Below, piece after piece: positions 18,206 through 27,156 of a DNA stretch of 64,000 nucleotides. The DNA lies in assembly GCF_014648495.1 (NCBI RefSeq), contig NZ_BMRF01000002.1, positions 124,001 to 188,000 of the forward strand, given 5' to 3'. Source of the DNA: Actinomadura cremea (GTDB lineage Bacteria > Actinomycetota > Actinomycetes > Streptosporangiales > Streptosporangiaceae). Below the pieces are notes generated by a model, which did not search any database, was not told the origin of the DNA, and saw only the letters and a program-made list of their open reading frames with translations. Within the stretch, counting starts at the first letter, position 1, and the number at the start of each line of letters is the position of its first letter. Position numbers and translations under genes: made by a program.

Positions 18206-18763
18206 ATGACGGGCGAGAGCATCGGCGACGGCCGCAAGGCCAGGGGAGAACGCCGCCGGGCCGAGATCATCGAGGCGACGCTGGCGATCGTGCGCCGGGA
18301 CGGCGCCACCGGCGTCACCCACCGGGCCGTCGCCCGGGAGGCGGGCATCACCACCAGCCTGACGCTCTACTACTTCGCCACGCTGGACGACCTGCTGGTG
18401 GCCGCCCTCACCAGCGTCACCGACGCCTACACCGAGCGCATCCGGAGCCTCCACGACGCGGCCGATCCGTTCGGCGGGCTCGCCCTGCTCATCGCCGAGT
18501 CGGCCGGATCCGGCCGGGGCCGGGCCCTCGCCGAGCGCGAGCTGTCGACCCTCGCGGCCCGCCGGCCGGCGCTGCGGCCCGCCGCGCGGCGGTGGCGCGA
18601 CCACGTCGCCGAACTCGCCCGGACGCGCACCGACGCCCCCGACGTCGTCGAGGCGTTCGTGGCGCTGACCGACGGCCTGTGCACGACGATCCTCCTCGAC
18701 GACGGTGACGCCGACCCCCGGCGCATCGCCCGGCTCCTCGAGCGGGCCCTGCCGCAGCGATAG
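18206..18763 (+). CDS. TetR-family regulator of the MFS unit
   Basis: 185 residues. The helix-turn-helix lies at about residues 16-62 (RRRAEIIEATLAIVRRDG, THRAVAREAGITTSLTLYYFATLDDLLVAAL) and the C-terminal part is a short helical ligand domain. It begins 10 bp after the exporter stop, so both are one transcript, a common arrangement for drug-sensing repressors. The large palindrome at 16580-16616 is its likely binding site. A hairpin follows the stop at once. Confidence 0.85.
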   Translation: MTGESIGDGRKARGERRRAEIIEATLAIVRRDGATGVTHRAVAREAGITTSLTLYYFATLDDLLVAALTSVTDAYTERIRSLHDAADPFGGLALLIAESAGSGRGRALAERELSTLAARRPALRPAARRWRDHVAELARTRTDAPDVVEAFVALTDGLCTTILLDDGDADPRRIARLLERALPQR

Positions 18764-18770
18764 CCCCACC

Positions 18771-18789
18771 CGCCCGGCAATTCCGGGCG
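18771..18789. terminator. Hairpin terminator after the TetR gene
   Basis: CGCCCGG (18771-18777) and CCGGGCG (18783-18789) form a perfect 7-bp stem with loop CAATT, 8 bp after the TetR stop codon. No T run follows. Confidence 0.55.
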
Positions 18790-19025
18790 TTACGTATGGC
18801 TGATTCGGGTCGCCCGGAAAATGGCGCTACCCGGAAGTGGCCGTGAGCACACTGTCACCTTGCGTCTCAGGCGACCATTTTGTTCCGTTTTGGACACTAT
18901 TGCCGGATATCGCGTTGTATGTTCCGATATTTAGCGCACTGTCCAGATTTTGGATGATCTCGATCCGACCGCCGGCCACCCACCACCGTCACGACGCATG
19001 CCCCCGAGCGACAGCGGAGGTCCGG
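18790..19025 (+). promoter_or_regulatory. AT-rich leader before the second acyl-CoA operon
   Basis: This 236-bp gap holds no gene. From about 18875 to 18960 it is much richer in A+T than the surroundings (TTTTGTTCCGTTTTGGACAC, GTTGTATGTTCCGATATTTA), as expected for a promoter. TGGACA and TGTCCA form a loose inverted pair. No firm -10/-35 can be assigned. Confidence 0.3.
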
Positions 19026-20618
19026 ATGCGCAAGGAGACGCTGGAGAGCTTCGTCCTCGGCGACGTTCTCCGGTCGCAGGCGCAGATTCACCGCAGGCAG
19101 ACCTTTCTCAGATTCCGGGACGGCGAGATCAGCTACGGCGAGGTCGACGCGGCCGCCGACCGGACGGCGCGGGCGCTGTCCGGCGCCGGCGTCGGACGCG
19201 GCGACCACGTGGCGCTGATGCTCCCGAACTGTCCCGACTTCGTCCCCCTCGTGTTCGCGCTGGCCCGGCTCGGCGCGGTCGCCGTGCCGGTCAACATCGG
19301 CTACCGGGGCGAGCTGCTCCGGCACGTGCTGACCAGTTCCGACTCCCGCTGGCTGATCGTCGACGGCCCGTACGCCGAGCGGCTCCCCGAGCTGGCCGAA
19401 CGGCTGCCGAAGCTGGACGGCGTGCTCGTCCGGGACGCGGCCGGGTCCGGCGTCCTCCTGGACCGGCTCGGCAAACCGGCCCGGGAGCTGGCGAGCCTCC
19501 CGGACGACGGCGACGGCCCGGTGCGCGTCCCGGTGGGGTTCGGCGACCTCCAGGCGATCATGTACACCTCGGGCACCACGGGCCCGTCCAAGGGCGCGAT
19601 GGTCCCGCACGCGCTCGCGCTGACCTGCGCCTACGACTCCCTCGACTTCCTCGACCGGTGGGGCAAGACGGTCTACTGCCCGCTGCCCCTGTTCCACGCG
19701 GCGGCGCTGTGGGACGGGATGCTGTCGGCGCTCCTCGGCGGCGGGTCGATCGCGATCGTGGAGAAGTTCAGCGCCTCCCGGTTCTGGGACGACGTGCGCC
19801 GGTTCGACGCGCAGGTGTGCATGAGCGTGTTCTCGATGATCCCGATCCTGCTGAACCGCCCGGCGACGCCGCACGACCGCGACCACCGGCTCGAGACGTT
19901 CTACATGGGGAAGTCGAACCTGGACGAGCCGCTGCGCGAGCGGTTCGGGGTCCGGTCGGTCGAGACGTACACGAGCACCGAGGCGGGCATCGCGACGGGC
20001 AGCCCGTACGGGGAGTGGCGCGAGGGCTCGTGCGGGACGGCGCACGACGAGCGGTTCCACGTCGCGGTCGTCGACGAGCAGGACCGGGAGGTCGGGCCGG
20101 GCGAGCCGGGCGAACTGGTGCTGCGGCCGAAGCAGCCGTTCGTCCTCACGACCGGTTACTACGGCGCCTGGGAGGCGACCACCCATTGTTTCCGGAACAT
20201 GTGGTTTCACACCGGAGATCGGGTATGGCGGGATGAAGATGGATATTTCTTCTTCCTTGACCGGATGAAGGACGCCATCCGCCGGCGCGGCGAGAACATC
20301 TCGGCCTTCGACCTGGAGTGCGAGATCAACCTGCATCCGGCGGTGCTGGAGTGCGCCGCGATCGGCGTGCCCTCCGAACTGGAGGACGAGGACATCAAGG
20401 TGTCGGTCGTCGTGCAGCCGGACCTCGGGCTCGACCCGGCGGAGCTGGTCGCGTACTGCGAGGAGCGGCTGCCGCGCTCGATGGTCCCCCGCTACGTCGA
20501 GTTCGTGGAGGCCCTGCCGCGCACCCCGACCGACAAGGTCGCCAAGTACCGGCTGCGCGCCCAGGGCGAGGGCGGCCTGACGCCCACCACGTGGGACCGG
20601 GAGGCGGACGGCCGGTGA
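19026..20618 (+). CDS. AMP-forming acyl-CoA ligase (CaiC/FadD-like)
   Basis: 530 residues of the adenylate-forming family: P-loop YTSGTTGPSKG (180-190), WFHTGDRVWRDEDGYFFFLDRMKDAIRRRGENIS hinge segment and a C-terminal PTDKVAKYRLR containing the catalytic Lys. The usual YGxTE motif is replaced by YTSTEAG, as in the crotonobetaine/carnitine-CoA-ligase-like subgroup. ATG 19026 has GGAGG 6 nt upstream. The stop overlaps the acyl-CoA dehydrogenase start (GTGA). It should activate an acid for the dehydrogenases and hydratase behind it. A short stretch around 20180-20280 is notably poorer in GC than the rest of the gene. Confidence 0.87.
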   Translation: MRKETLESFVLGDVLRSQAQIHRRQTFLRFRDGEISYGEVDAAADRTARALSGAGVGRGDHVALMLPNCPDFVPLVFALARLGAVAVPVNIGYRGELLRHVLTSSDSRWLIVDGPYAERLPELAERLPKLDGVLVRDAAGSGVLLDRLGKPARELASLPDDGDGPVRVPVGFGDLQAIMYTSGTTGPSKGAMVPHALALTCAYDSLDFLDRWGKTVYCPLPLFHAAALWDGMLSALLGGGSIAIVEKFSASRFWDDVRRFDAQVCMSVFSMIPILLNRPATPHDRDHRLETFYMGKSNLDEPLRERFGVRSVETYTSTEAGIATGSPYGEWREGSCGTAHDERFHVAVVDEQDREVGPGEPGELVLRPKQPFVLTTGYYGAWEATTHCFRNMWFHTGDRVWRDEDGYFFFLDRMKDAIRRRGENISAFDLECEINLHPAVLECAAIGVPSELEDEDIKVSVVVQPDLGLDPAELVAYCEERLPRSMVPRYVEFVEALPRTPTDKVAKYRLRAQGEGGLTPTTWDREADGR

Positions 20619-21844
20619 ACTGGGACGACACACCGCAGCAGGCCGCGTTCCGCGAAGAGGCGCGGGCGTTCGTCCGGGAGAGCTTCCCCGCGACGTACAA
20701 GCCGGCGTGGGGCGAGGAGCAGAGCCTCGAACCCGAGGACGTCGCGGGCTACAACTGGCCCGTCGACCGTGTATCGGACGACCCCGCACGACGGGACGGC
20801 GCGCGCGCGTGGGCGAACGCGCTCGCAGAACGCGGATGGATCGCACCGCACTGGCCGTCCGAATTCGGTGGTGCGGGGCTCTCTCCCATGGAGGAGTTCA
20901 TCCTGCACGAGGAGATGATGCGCGCGCGCGTCCCGACCGTGAACGGCATCGGCGCGTTCCTCCTCGGCCCGACACTTCTCGTACACGGGACGGACGAGCA
21001 GAAGGCCGCGCACCTGCCGCCCATCGCGCGGGGCGAGGCGACGTGGGCGCAGGGCTTCTCCGAGCCCGGCGCGGGATCGGACCTCGCGTCCCTGCGCACC
21101 CGCGCGGTCCGGGACGGCGACGTCTACGTGGTGGACGGGCAGAAGGTGTGGACGTCGCTCGGCCAGTACGCCGACTGGCTGTTCGTGCTCGTCCGCACCG
21201 ACGCCGCCGCCGAGCCGCGCCATCGGGGCATCACGTTCCTGCTGGTCGAGGCGGACGCGCCCGGCGTGACGATCCGTCCCATCACCGACCTGCGGGGCGC
21301 CGCGCCGTTCTGCGAGATCTTCCTCGACGGTGTCCGGGTGCCGGTCGCGAACCGGGTCGGCGAGGAGAACCGCGGCTGGTACGTCGCGATGACCGCGCTC
21401 GGTTTCGAGCGGGCCGGGATCGGCGCGACGATCAAGTACGAGCAGGCCCTCGCCGAACTCGTCGCGTACCTGCGGTCGCGGGACGGCGCGCGGTTCGCCC
21501 GCTCGAACGCCGACCTGCGGCGCGAGATCGCCCGCCGCCACACCGAGATCCGGGTGCTGTACAACCTCGCGCGCTACACCGTGTCGCGCCAGGCGGCGGG
21601 TGAGGAACCGGGGTACGAGGCGTCCGTGAACCAGCTGTTCGGTGCGGAACTGCATCAGCGCCTTGCCCGCACCGGCGCGCGCGCGTTCGGACGGTACGCC
21701 GACCTCTGGGAACGCGACGACGCACCCATGAACGCCTACTTCACCCACATGGTCCGGGACTCGGTGGCTTCGACCTTCCTGGGCGGCACCACCGAGATCC
21801 AGCGCAACGTCATCGCCACCCGGGGCCTGAACCTGCCCCGCTGA
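20615..21844 (+). CDS. Acyl-CoA dehydrogenase
   Basis: 409 residues with the acyl-CoA dehydrogenase fold: helical N-terminal domain, FAD/substrate motif WAQGFSEPGAGSDLASLRT, a middle beta domain (DVYVVDGQKVWTS), and the C-terminal FLGGTTEIQRNVIATRGL. It oxidises an acyl-CoA to the 2-enoyl-CoA with electron transfer to ETF. It is related to the FadE types used in actinobacterial sterol and terpenoid acid degradation, but a specific assignment is not justified. The GTG start at 20615 overlaps the ligase stop, proving an operon. Residues up to about 60 (PAWGEEQSLEPEDVAGYNW) look like an additional N-terminal loop. Confidence 0.88.
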   Translation: MNWDDTPQQAAFREEARAFVRESFPATYKPAWGEEQSLEPEDVAGYNWPVDRVSDDPARRDGARAWANALAERGWIAPHWPSEFGGAGLSPMEEFILHEEMMRARVPTVNGIGAFLLGPTLLVHGTDEQKAAHLPPIARGEATWAQGFSEPGAGSDLASLRTRAVRDGDVYVVDGQKVWTSLGQYADWLFVLVRTDAAAEPRHRGITFLLVEADAPGVTIRPITDLRGAAPFCEIFLDGVRVPVANRVGEENRGWYVAMTALGFERAGIGATIKYEQALAELVAYLRSRDGARFARSNADLRREIARRHTEIRVLYNLARYTVSRQAAGEEPGYEASVNQLFGAELHQRLARTGARAFGRYADLWERDDAPMNAYFTHMVRDSVASTFLGGTTEIQRNVIATRGLNLPR

Positions 21845-21870
21845 CCCCCACCAGGAGGAGCGAGAAGCGC

Positions 21871-22635
21871 ATGCCCGACACCGGATACGGCGACTACGAG
21901 ACCATCGACCTGAGGCTCGACGAACGGGTGGCCTGGCTGACCCTCGACCGTCCCGACAAGCTCAACGCGCTCACCCCCACGACGATGCGGGAGCTGCGGG
22001 ACGTCTTCACCCGCGTCGACGACGACGAGGACGTGTGCGTCGTCGTCCTGCGCGGCGCGGGCGAGCGCGCGTTCTGCGCCGGCATGGACCTGGCATGGTC
22101 CGAGAAACTGACCCCGCGCGAACGCGTCGAGCAGGGACGCCTCGGTGAGAAGACGTTCGCGATGATGGAGCGCACGTCCGTCCCGGTCGTCGCGGCCGTG
22201 CACGGCTACGCGGTCGGCGGCGGCCTCGAACTGGCGCTCGCCGCCGACTTCATCGTCGCGTCCGACAACGCCAAGGTCGGCCTGGTGGAGATCACCCTGT
22301 CGGCCCGGCCCCCGTACCGGCCGAAGATGACCGAGGACGGCGACCCCGACCAGCCCGAGTACGGCGGTTCGGCGCCCGGCTGGGGCGGCGTCAAGCGGCT
22401 CCCCGAACGGATCGGCAAGGCCCGCGCCAAGGAACTGCTGTTCACCGGCGCCCGCATCGACGCGGACCGCGCGCTGCGGCTCGGCCTCGTCAACGACGTG
22501 TACCCGGCCGCGGAGTTCGACGAGCGGGTCGGCGAGCTGGCCCGGCGCATCGCGGCGATGAACCGCTACAACCTGCGCCTCGTCAAGGAACTCGTCACCG
22601 GCGGCTACGACTGGATCGAGCCCCACCCGAGCTAG
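21871..22635 (+). CDS. Enoyl-CoA hydratase/isomerase (crotonase family)
   Basis: 254 residues. Oxyanion-hole segments are AFCAGMDL and GYAVGGGLELALAADFI. Both catalytic glutamates of crotonase appear to be present: Glu140 (KVGLVEITLS) and Glu188 (AKELLFTG). Between them is an insertion rich in Pro/Asp (about 145-170, RPPYRPKMTEDGDPDQPEYG) that normal hydratases lack and that would lie at the active-site mouth. ATG 21871 has AGGAGGAG upstream. Position after the dehydrogenase suits hydration of the enoyl-CoA it makes. Confidence 0.85.
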   Translation: MPDTGYGDYETIDLRLDERVAWLTLDRPDKLNALTPTTMRELRDVFTRVDDDEDVCVVVLRGAGERAFCAGMDLAWSEKLTPRERVEQGRLGEKTFAMMERTSVPVVAAVHGYAVGGGLELALAADFIVASDNAKVGLVEITLSARPPYRPKMTEDGDPDQPEYGGSAPGWGGVKRLPERIGKARAKELLFTGARIDADRALRLGLVNDVYPAAEFDERVGELARRIAAMNRYNLRLVKELVTGGYDWIEPHPS

Positions 22636-22644
22636 GAGGTACCC

Positions 22645-23583
22645 GTGCAGATCTACCGGATCGACCACGTCGCGCAGGTGACCACCGACCTCGACGCCCA
22701 AGTCGCCCTTCTGGAGGGGCTGTTCGGTTTCCGGCGCGCGCGCACATGGGACAACCCCGCCGAGGGGGCGCGCGGCGCACGCCTGGAAATCCCCGGCAGC
22801 CACGGTCAGGCATGGGAAGTCGTGGCGCCCGCAGGAGACGACTCCGGGTTGCAGACCTTCCTCGACGACCACGGCGGACGCCCCGGCCTGCACCACGTCG
22901 GCGCCGAGGTCCCCGACCTGGAGGCCGCCCGCGCCGAACTGGAGGTGCGCGGCATCAAACCGACCGCGGGGGAGCGCGGGCGCTGGCTGGAGGCGTCCCT
23001 CAGCCCGCCCGAGCGCGGACCCGGCGTGCTGTGGCGGCTGCGCGGCCCCGGCGGCCTCGCCATGTGCGGCGACACCCCCGGCGCCTCCACCGGGCCGTGG
23101 GACGCACCGGACGGACCGTCCCTCGGCATCGTCGCGCTCGACCACGTCTGCCAGGCGTTCCCCGACCGCGACGAACTCGCCCGCTGGTACCGCGACCTCG
23201 CCGGGTTCGTCCAGGTCTGGCGGACCGCCGACGACGAGCACCCCGACATGGCCGACCTCGTGCTGAACGTCCCCGGCTCGGCGATCTGCTGGGAGGTGAT
23301 CATGCCGCGCGGCGAGGACTCGTTCATCGAGCGGTTCTGGGACCGCAACGGCGCCGCCGCGCACCACGTCACGTTCGAGGTCGCCGACTGGGACCGGGCC
23401 ATGGACGCCTGCCGCCACCACGACACGCCCACGTTCGGCGAGAACGAGGGGAGCACCGACGGCGCCGCGTGGCGGGACGCGTTCGTCCACCCGAAGCACA
23501 CCGGCGGCGTGCTCGTCCAGCTGTTCTGGGAGGAACGGCCGGGCGTGTGGGTCCGCTCCGACAAGATCCCGCCATGGACCTGA
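22645..23583 (+). CDS. Two-domain VOC (glyoxalase/extradiol-fold) protein
   Basis: 312 residues made of two vicinal-oxygen-chelate units. The first begins IYRIDHVAQVTTDLDAQVALLEGLFGF with a second strand pair around LHHVGAEVPDLEAA; the second begins IVALDHVCQAFPDRDELARWYRDLAGF with AAHHVTFEVADWDRA. Repeated DH and HH residues are the expected metal ligands. The fold serves methylmalonyl-CoA epimerases, extradiol dioxygenases and glyoxalases. In an acyl-CoA operon an epimerase or dioxygenase role is possible but unproven. The GTG start follows GGAGGT; the end overlaps the next gene by 10 bp. Confidence 0.8.
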   Translation: MQIYRIDHVAQVTTDLDAQVALLEGLFGFRRARTWDNPAEGARGARLEIPGSHGQAWEVVAPAGDDSGLQTFLDDHGGRPGLHHVGAEVPDLEAARAELEVRGIKPTAGERGRWLEASLSPPERGPGVLWRLRGPGGLAMCGDTPGASTGPWDAPDGPSLGIVALDHVCQAFPDRDELARWYRDLAGFVQVWRTADDEHPDMADLVLNVPGSAICWEVIMPRGEDSFIERFWDRNGAAAHHVTFEVADWDRAMDACRHHDTPTFGENEGSTDGAAWRDAFVHPKHTGGVLVQLFWEERPGVWVRSDKIPPWT

Positions 23584-24668
23584 CCCGCACCCGCGACCAG
23601 GAGCTCATCGCCGCGACCGCCCGCGAGCTCCTGGCCTCCCGCGGCGCGGCCGCCGGGGCGCGGGCGATGGACGGCGACCCGGCGGGGCACTCGGCCGACC
23701 TGTGGAAGGAGCTGGCCGGCCTCGGCTGGACGGGCCTGCCGTTCGCCGAGGACGACGGCGGCGCCGGCGGCGACTTCCTCGACGCCTGCCTGCTGTTCGA
23801 GGAGCTCGGGTACGCGCTCGTCCCGAGCCCGCTCGCCGCGTCCGTCGCGGCCTGCGGCATGCCGATCGCCCGGTTCGGCACCCCGGCGCAGCGCGAACGG
23901 TGGCTCGGCGCGATCGCCGCCGGGACCGTCGCGACCGCCGCGCCGCCGCCGTGGGACCGTCCGGGCGAGGGACCGACCGCGGTGCCCGACGGATCCGGAT
24001 ACGTCCTCGACGGCGTCGCGTCGTTCGTCCCGTTCGCCGCGTCCGCCGAGAACGTCCTCGTCGTGGCGCGCCTGGACGGCGAACCCCGCGCGTTCTGGGT
24101 CGACGCCGCGGACGCGACCCTGCACCCCCTCGGGACGCTCGGCCTCGACCGTCCGTGCCACGTCGAACTGCCGGGCGTCCGCGTCCCGGCCGACGCCGTG
24201 CTCGGCGGCGACCGGGCCGCCGCCGACGCGGTCTCGCTGTTCGGCGCGGCGGCGACCTGCGCGGAGATGGTCGGCGCGGCCCAGCGCGTGCTCGACATGA
24301 CCGTCGCCTACGCGGGGGAGCGGCGGCAGTTCCGCACACCCATCGGGACGTTCCAGGCGGTTCAGCACCACTGTTCCGACATGGCCATCGACGTCCTCGG
24401 CTCCCGGTTCATCGCCTACGAGGCGATATGGCTGCTGTCGGTCGGCCGGGAGGCGTCCCGGGAGGTGGCGACGGCCAAGGCGTGGGTGAGCGAGGCGTAC
24501 GAACGGGTGTGCGCGCTCGGCCACCAGGTCCACGGCGCGATCGGCTTCACCCGGGAGCACGATCTGCACCTGTTCTCCCGGCACGCCATGTCGACCGGAC
24601 TCGCCCACGGCGACGCGACCCTGCACCTCGACCGGCTCGCGACCGCCCTGGCCCTCCCCGACACCTGA
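23574..24668 (+). CDS. Acyl-CoA dehydrogenase (short, second subunit type)
   Basis: 364 residues with the same fold as the first dehydrogenase but shorter. N-terminal helices (RDQELIAATARELLASRG), the FLDACLLFEELGYALVPSPL segment, a C-terminal ERRQFRTPIGTFQAVQHHCSDM stretch and QVHGAIGFTREHDLHLF. Small FadE proteins of this kind often pair with a second FadE to form an alpha2beta2 enzyme in actinobacterial ring and side-chain degradation, and the operon does contain a second one. It starts at ATG 23574 within the VOC gene. A perfect 30-bp palindrome terminates the transcript just after it. Confidence 0.87.
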   Translation: MDLTRTRDQELIAATARELLASRGAAAGARAMDGDPAGHSADLWKELAGLGWTGLPFAEDDGGAGGDFLDACLLFEELGYALVPSPLAASVAACGMPIARFGTPAQRERWLGAIAAGTVATAAPPPWDRPGEGPTAVPDGSGYVLDGVASFVPFAASAENVLVVARLDGEPRAFWVDAADATLHPLGTLGLDRPCHVELPGVRVPADAVLGGDRAAADAVSLFGAAATCAEMVGAAQRVLDMTVAYAGERRQFRTPIGTFQAVQHHCSDMAIDVLGSRFIAYEAIWLLSVGREASREVATAKAWVSEAYERVCALGHQVHGAIGFTREHDLHLFSRHAMSTGLAHGDATLHLDRLATALALPDT

Positions 24669-24673
24669 CCGGC

Positions 24674-24703
24674 GGCCCGGACGGTCGCGCGACCGTCCGG
24701 GCC
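24674..24703. terminator. Perfect 30-bp palindrome, bidirectional terminator
   Basis: Arms of 15 bp (24674-24688 and 24689-24703, beginning GGCCCGGACGG) are exact reverse complements with no loop bases, exactly filling the gap between convergent stop codons at 24668 and 24705. It should terminate both the acyl-CoA operon and the pucR-like gene. Confidence 0.7.
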
Positions 24704-24704
24704 C

Positions 24705-25808
24705 TCAGCCGTCCAGCCAGGTGTGGAGCGCCCACCACCACCGCAGCGTGTCGAGCACCGTGCCCTCCGCGCCCGGCGACGCCCCGACGACCTCCTCCAG
24801 CCGCCCCAGCCGGTACCGGACGGTGTTCGGATGGACGTGCAGCGCCGCGGCCGTCCGGTCCAGCCGCCGCTCGTGGTCCAGGTACGCCAGCGCCGTCGCC
24901 GCGAGCTGCCGGTGGAACGGGTCGCCGGCCTCCAGGGTCCCGAGCAGCGTCCGGCTCAGCAGCCCCGCCAGCGCGGGCTGCGCCGCGAGCGCCGTCTCCC
25001 CCGCCAGATCGGTCAGGTCCCGCAGCCCCCGCAGCCCGCGCGCCTCCGCCGAACGCAGCGCCGACCCGCACAGCGCGTGCAGCCCCCGCACCGCGTCCAG
25101 CCGCGCCGGCGGCGCGCACACCACCAGCACGTCCCCGCCGACCCGCTCCGGCAGGCGCGGCGCGAGGCCCGACAACCGCCCGTCCACCAGCCCGAACACG
25201 CCGCCGCACGCCGACAGCCGCCGCTCCAGCGCCCGCGCCCGCACCGGATCGGTGACGTTCGAGGTCAGGCACCGGTACAGCCCGTCCGGACGCAGCCCCG
25301 CCTGCAGGACGTCCTCGTCCGGCGGGGGCTCCTCGGCCCGGTGCAGCAGCCGCCGCAGCACCTGGAACCGGACGTCCCGCGCCGTCCGCGACAGCTCCAG
25401 TTCGGCCGTCCGGTACCCGTTCACCACCGCCCGCTCCAGCGCCCCGACGCGCGGTTCGAGCTCCAGCAGCGCCGTCAGCATCACCTGCTCCGGCACGCCC
25501 GCCGCCCGGCCCCGCACCACCGCGATCTGCGCCGCGCGGCTCCGTCCCGCCTGCACCCCGTGGAGCAGCGCCGTGATCGGCACGCCCTGCGCCGCCCGGT
25601 CCGCGCCCAGCCGCGCCGCCGCCGCCAGATCGCCCTCCCGGGCCAGCACCACCGGCAGCACCAGCGCCACGTGCCGCCGCGTCTCCTCCACCGGCAGCCG
25701 CGCCACCGGCGGCGACTGGCTCCGCGCCGCGAGGACGACCTCGTCGATCACGCCCGCGTCCGCCGCCATCCCGCGCAGCACCGAAGCGAAGTCCTCGTGC
25801 ACGATCAC
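24705..25808 (-). CDS. PucR-family transcriptional regulator
   Basis: 367 residues. The C-terminal PucR-type helix-turn-helix (about residues 305-350) reads LAYLDHERRLDRTAAALHVHPNTVRYRLGRLEE. The middle carries a GGDEF-like CdaR/PucR domain, and the N-terminus is a helical RsbRD-type region. Such proteins usually activate catabolic genes when a substrate binds. It is convergent with the acyl-CoA operon and divergent from the secreted beta-propeller gene, so either could be a target. GTG 25808 is the longest start. An ATG 13 codons further in is an alternative. Confidence 0.82.
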   Translation of the reverse strand: MIVHEDFASVLRGMAADAGVIDEVVLAARSQSPPVARLPVEETRRHVALVLPVVLAREGDLAAAARLGADRAAQGVPITALLHGVQAGRSRAAQIAVVRGRAAGVPEQVMLTALLELEPRVGALERAVVNGYRTAELELSRTARDVRFQVLRRLLHRAEEPPPDEDVLQAGLRPDGLYRCLTSNVTDPVRARALERRLSACGGVFGLVDGRLSGLAPRLPERVGGDVLVVCAPPARLDAVRGLHALCGSALRSAEARGLRGLRDLTDLAGETALAAQPALAGLLSRTLLGTLEAGDPFHRQLAATALAYLDHERRLDRTAAALHVHPNTVRYRLGRLEEVVGASPGAEGTVLDTLRWWWALHTWLDG

Positions 25809-25929
25809 CGCCGGGGTTGTGGGCCGGTTCCAATCGACGCGCGCCTTGTTGTCCGCCGCCCCCTATCGAGACCGGCCGGGCGCTTGCTTTCCTATCGGCT
25901 ACCGAAAAGTAACACCGCGAGGAGCGGCC

Positions 25930-27156
25930 ATGAAGCCCCGGACGATCGGTTGCGGCCTCGCCGCCGCCGCGCTCACCGCCACTCTCACCGCCGCCCCCGC
26001 CCACGCGGACCCGCTCCGCGAGGTGATGTTCGTCGGCAACAACTGGGACGGCACCGCCCACGTCATCGAAGCGCGCGGCGACTTCGAGGCCATCGGGCGC
26101 ATCAACGTCATCCCCGACAAGGAGGAACGCCTCCGGGAGATCTACAGCGACCCGATCAAGCTGATCTTCTTCCTCGGCGTCCGCATCACCGTCGGCGAGG
26201 GCCACGACCAGTACGTCGACGACATGTACTCCACCCCCGACGGCGAGTCGATGGTCGTCTCCCGCCCCAGCTTCGCCGACGTCGTCTCCATCGACCTCAC
26301 CACCGGCGACGTCAACTGGCGCTTCCCCGTCTCCGGAAACCGCGCCGACCACATGGCCGTCTCGCCCGACGGCAACAGCGTCGCCGTCTCCGCCTCGACG
26401 TCCAACACCGTGCACGTCCTCGACATCGACACCGGCGAGGAGCTCGGCTCGTTCGGCACGGGCGACAAACCGCACGAGAACGTCTACACCCAGGACGGCC
26501 GGTACCTCTGGAACATGTCGATCGGCGAGGTCAACAACGACTTCGACGCGCCGTGGCTCGACTTCGCCAAGGGCGACCGGAAGATCACGATCGCCGACAC
26601 CTCCACCTTCGAGACCGTCCGCACCATCGACATGCGCGAACGCCTCGACGCCTTCGGCCGCAAGGACCTCTCCGACGCCGTCCGCCCCGTCGCGTTCACC
26701 CCCGACGAGTCGAAGCTGTACTTCCAGGTCTCGTTCTTCAACGGGTTCCTCGAGTACGACGTCGAGTCCGACACGATCCTGCGCGTCAAGGAACTGCCGA
26801 AGAACCCCGAGACCAGCGACGACCGCACCACCTTCGTCAACGACTCCCGCCACCACGGCATGTCGATGAGCCCCGACGGCACCAAGCTGTGCATCGCCGG
26901 GACCATGGACGACTACGCCACGATCGTCGACCGGACCACGCTGCAGGAGGGCCCGCTCGTCACCGCGTCCAAGCCCTACTGGGCCACCGTCAGCGGCGAC
27001 GGGAAGTCGTGCGTCATCTCCGAGAGCGGCACCGACCAGGTCACCGCGATCAGCTTCGCCACCGGCGAGAAGATCGCCTCCGTCCCCGTGGGCGACCACC
27101 CGCAGCGCGTCCGGCTCGCCCACATCCCCGCGGACTGGACGCCCCCGACCGGCTGA
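25930..27156 (+). CDS. Secreted YncE-like beta-propeller protein
   Basis: 408 residues. A Sec signal peptide (about 26 residues, ending APAHA) precedes repeated blades with the YncE/40-residue pattern: MAVSPDGNSVAVSASTSNTV, VLDIDTGEELGSF, PVAFTPDESKLYFQ, GMSMSPDGTKLCIAG, TAISFATGEKIASVPVG. Such seven-bladed proteins act outside the membrane, often as binding partners or as quinohaemoprotein dehydrogenase-like folds. No haem CxxCH motif is present. ATG 25930 follows GAGGAG. It stands alone between the pucR-like gene (divergent) and a minus-strand gene whose stop directly adjoins its own. Role not known. Confidence 0.75.
   Translation: MKPRTIGCGLAAAALTATLTAAPAHADPLREVMFVGNNWDGTAHVIEARGDFEAIGRINVIPDKEERLREIYSDPIKLIFFLGVRITVGEGHDQYVDDMYSTPDGESMVVSRPSFADVVSIDLTTGDVNWRFPVSGNRADHMAVSPDGNSVAVSASTSNTVHVLDIDTGEELGSFGTGDKPHENVYTQDGRYLWNMSIGEVNNDFDAPWLDFAKGDRKITIADTSTFETVRTIDMRERLDAFGRKDLSDAVRPVAFTPDESKLYFQVSFFNGFLEYDVESDTILRVKELPKNPETSDDRTTFVNDSRHHGMSMSPDGTKLCIAGTMDDYATIVDRTTLQEGPLVTASKPYWATVSGDGKSCVISESGTDQVTAISFATGEKIASVPVGDHPQRVRLAHIPADWTPPTG

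Noticed and set aside
16477-18354. Minus-strand open frame of 625 codons opposite the MFS gene
   Set aside because: Composition is Arg/Gly/Asp repeats typical of antisense third-position bias in high-GC DNA; the MFS frame shows real membrane helices.
24547-27123. Long minus-strand open frame of 858 codons, rich in Gly/Ala/Arg
   Set aside because: It is the antisense shadow of the PucR gene frame and of the beta-propeller gene; low-complexity composition, no domain, and better-supported genes cover the region.
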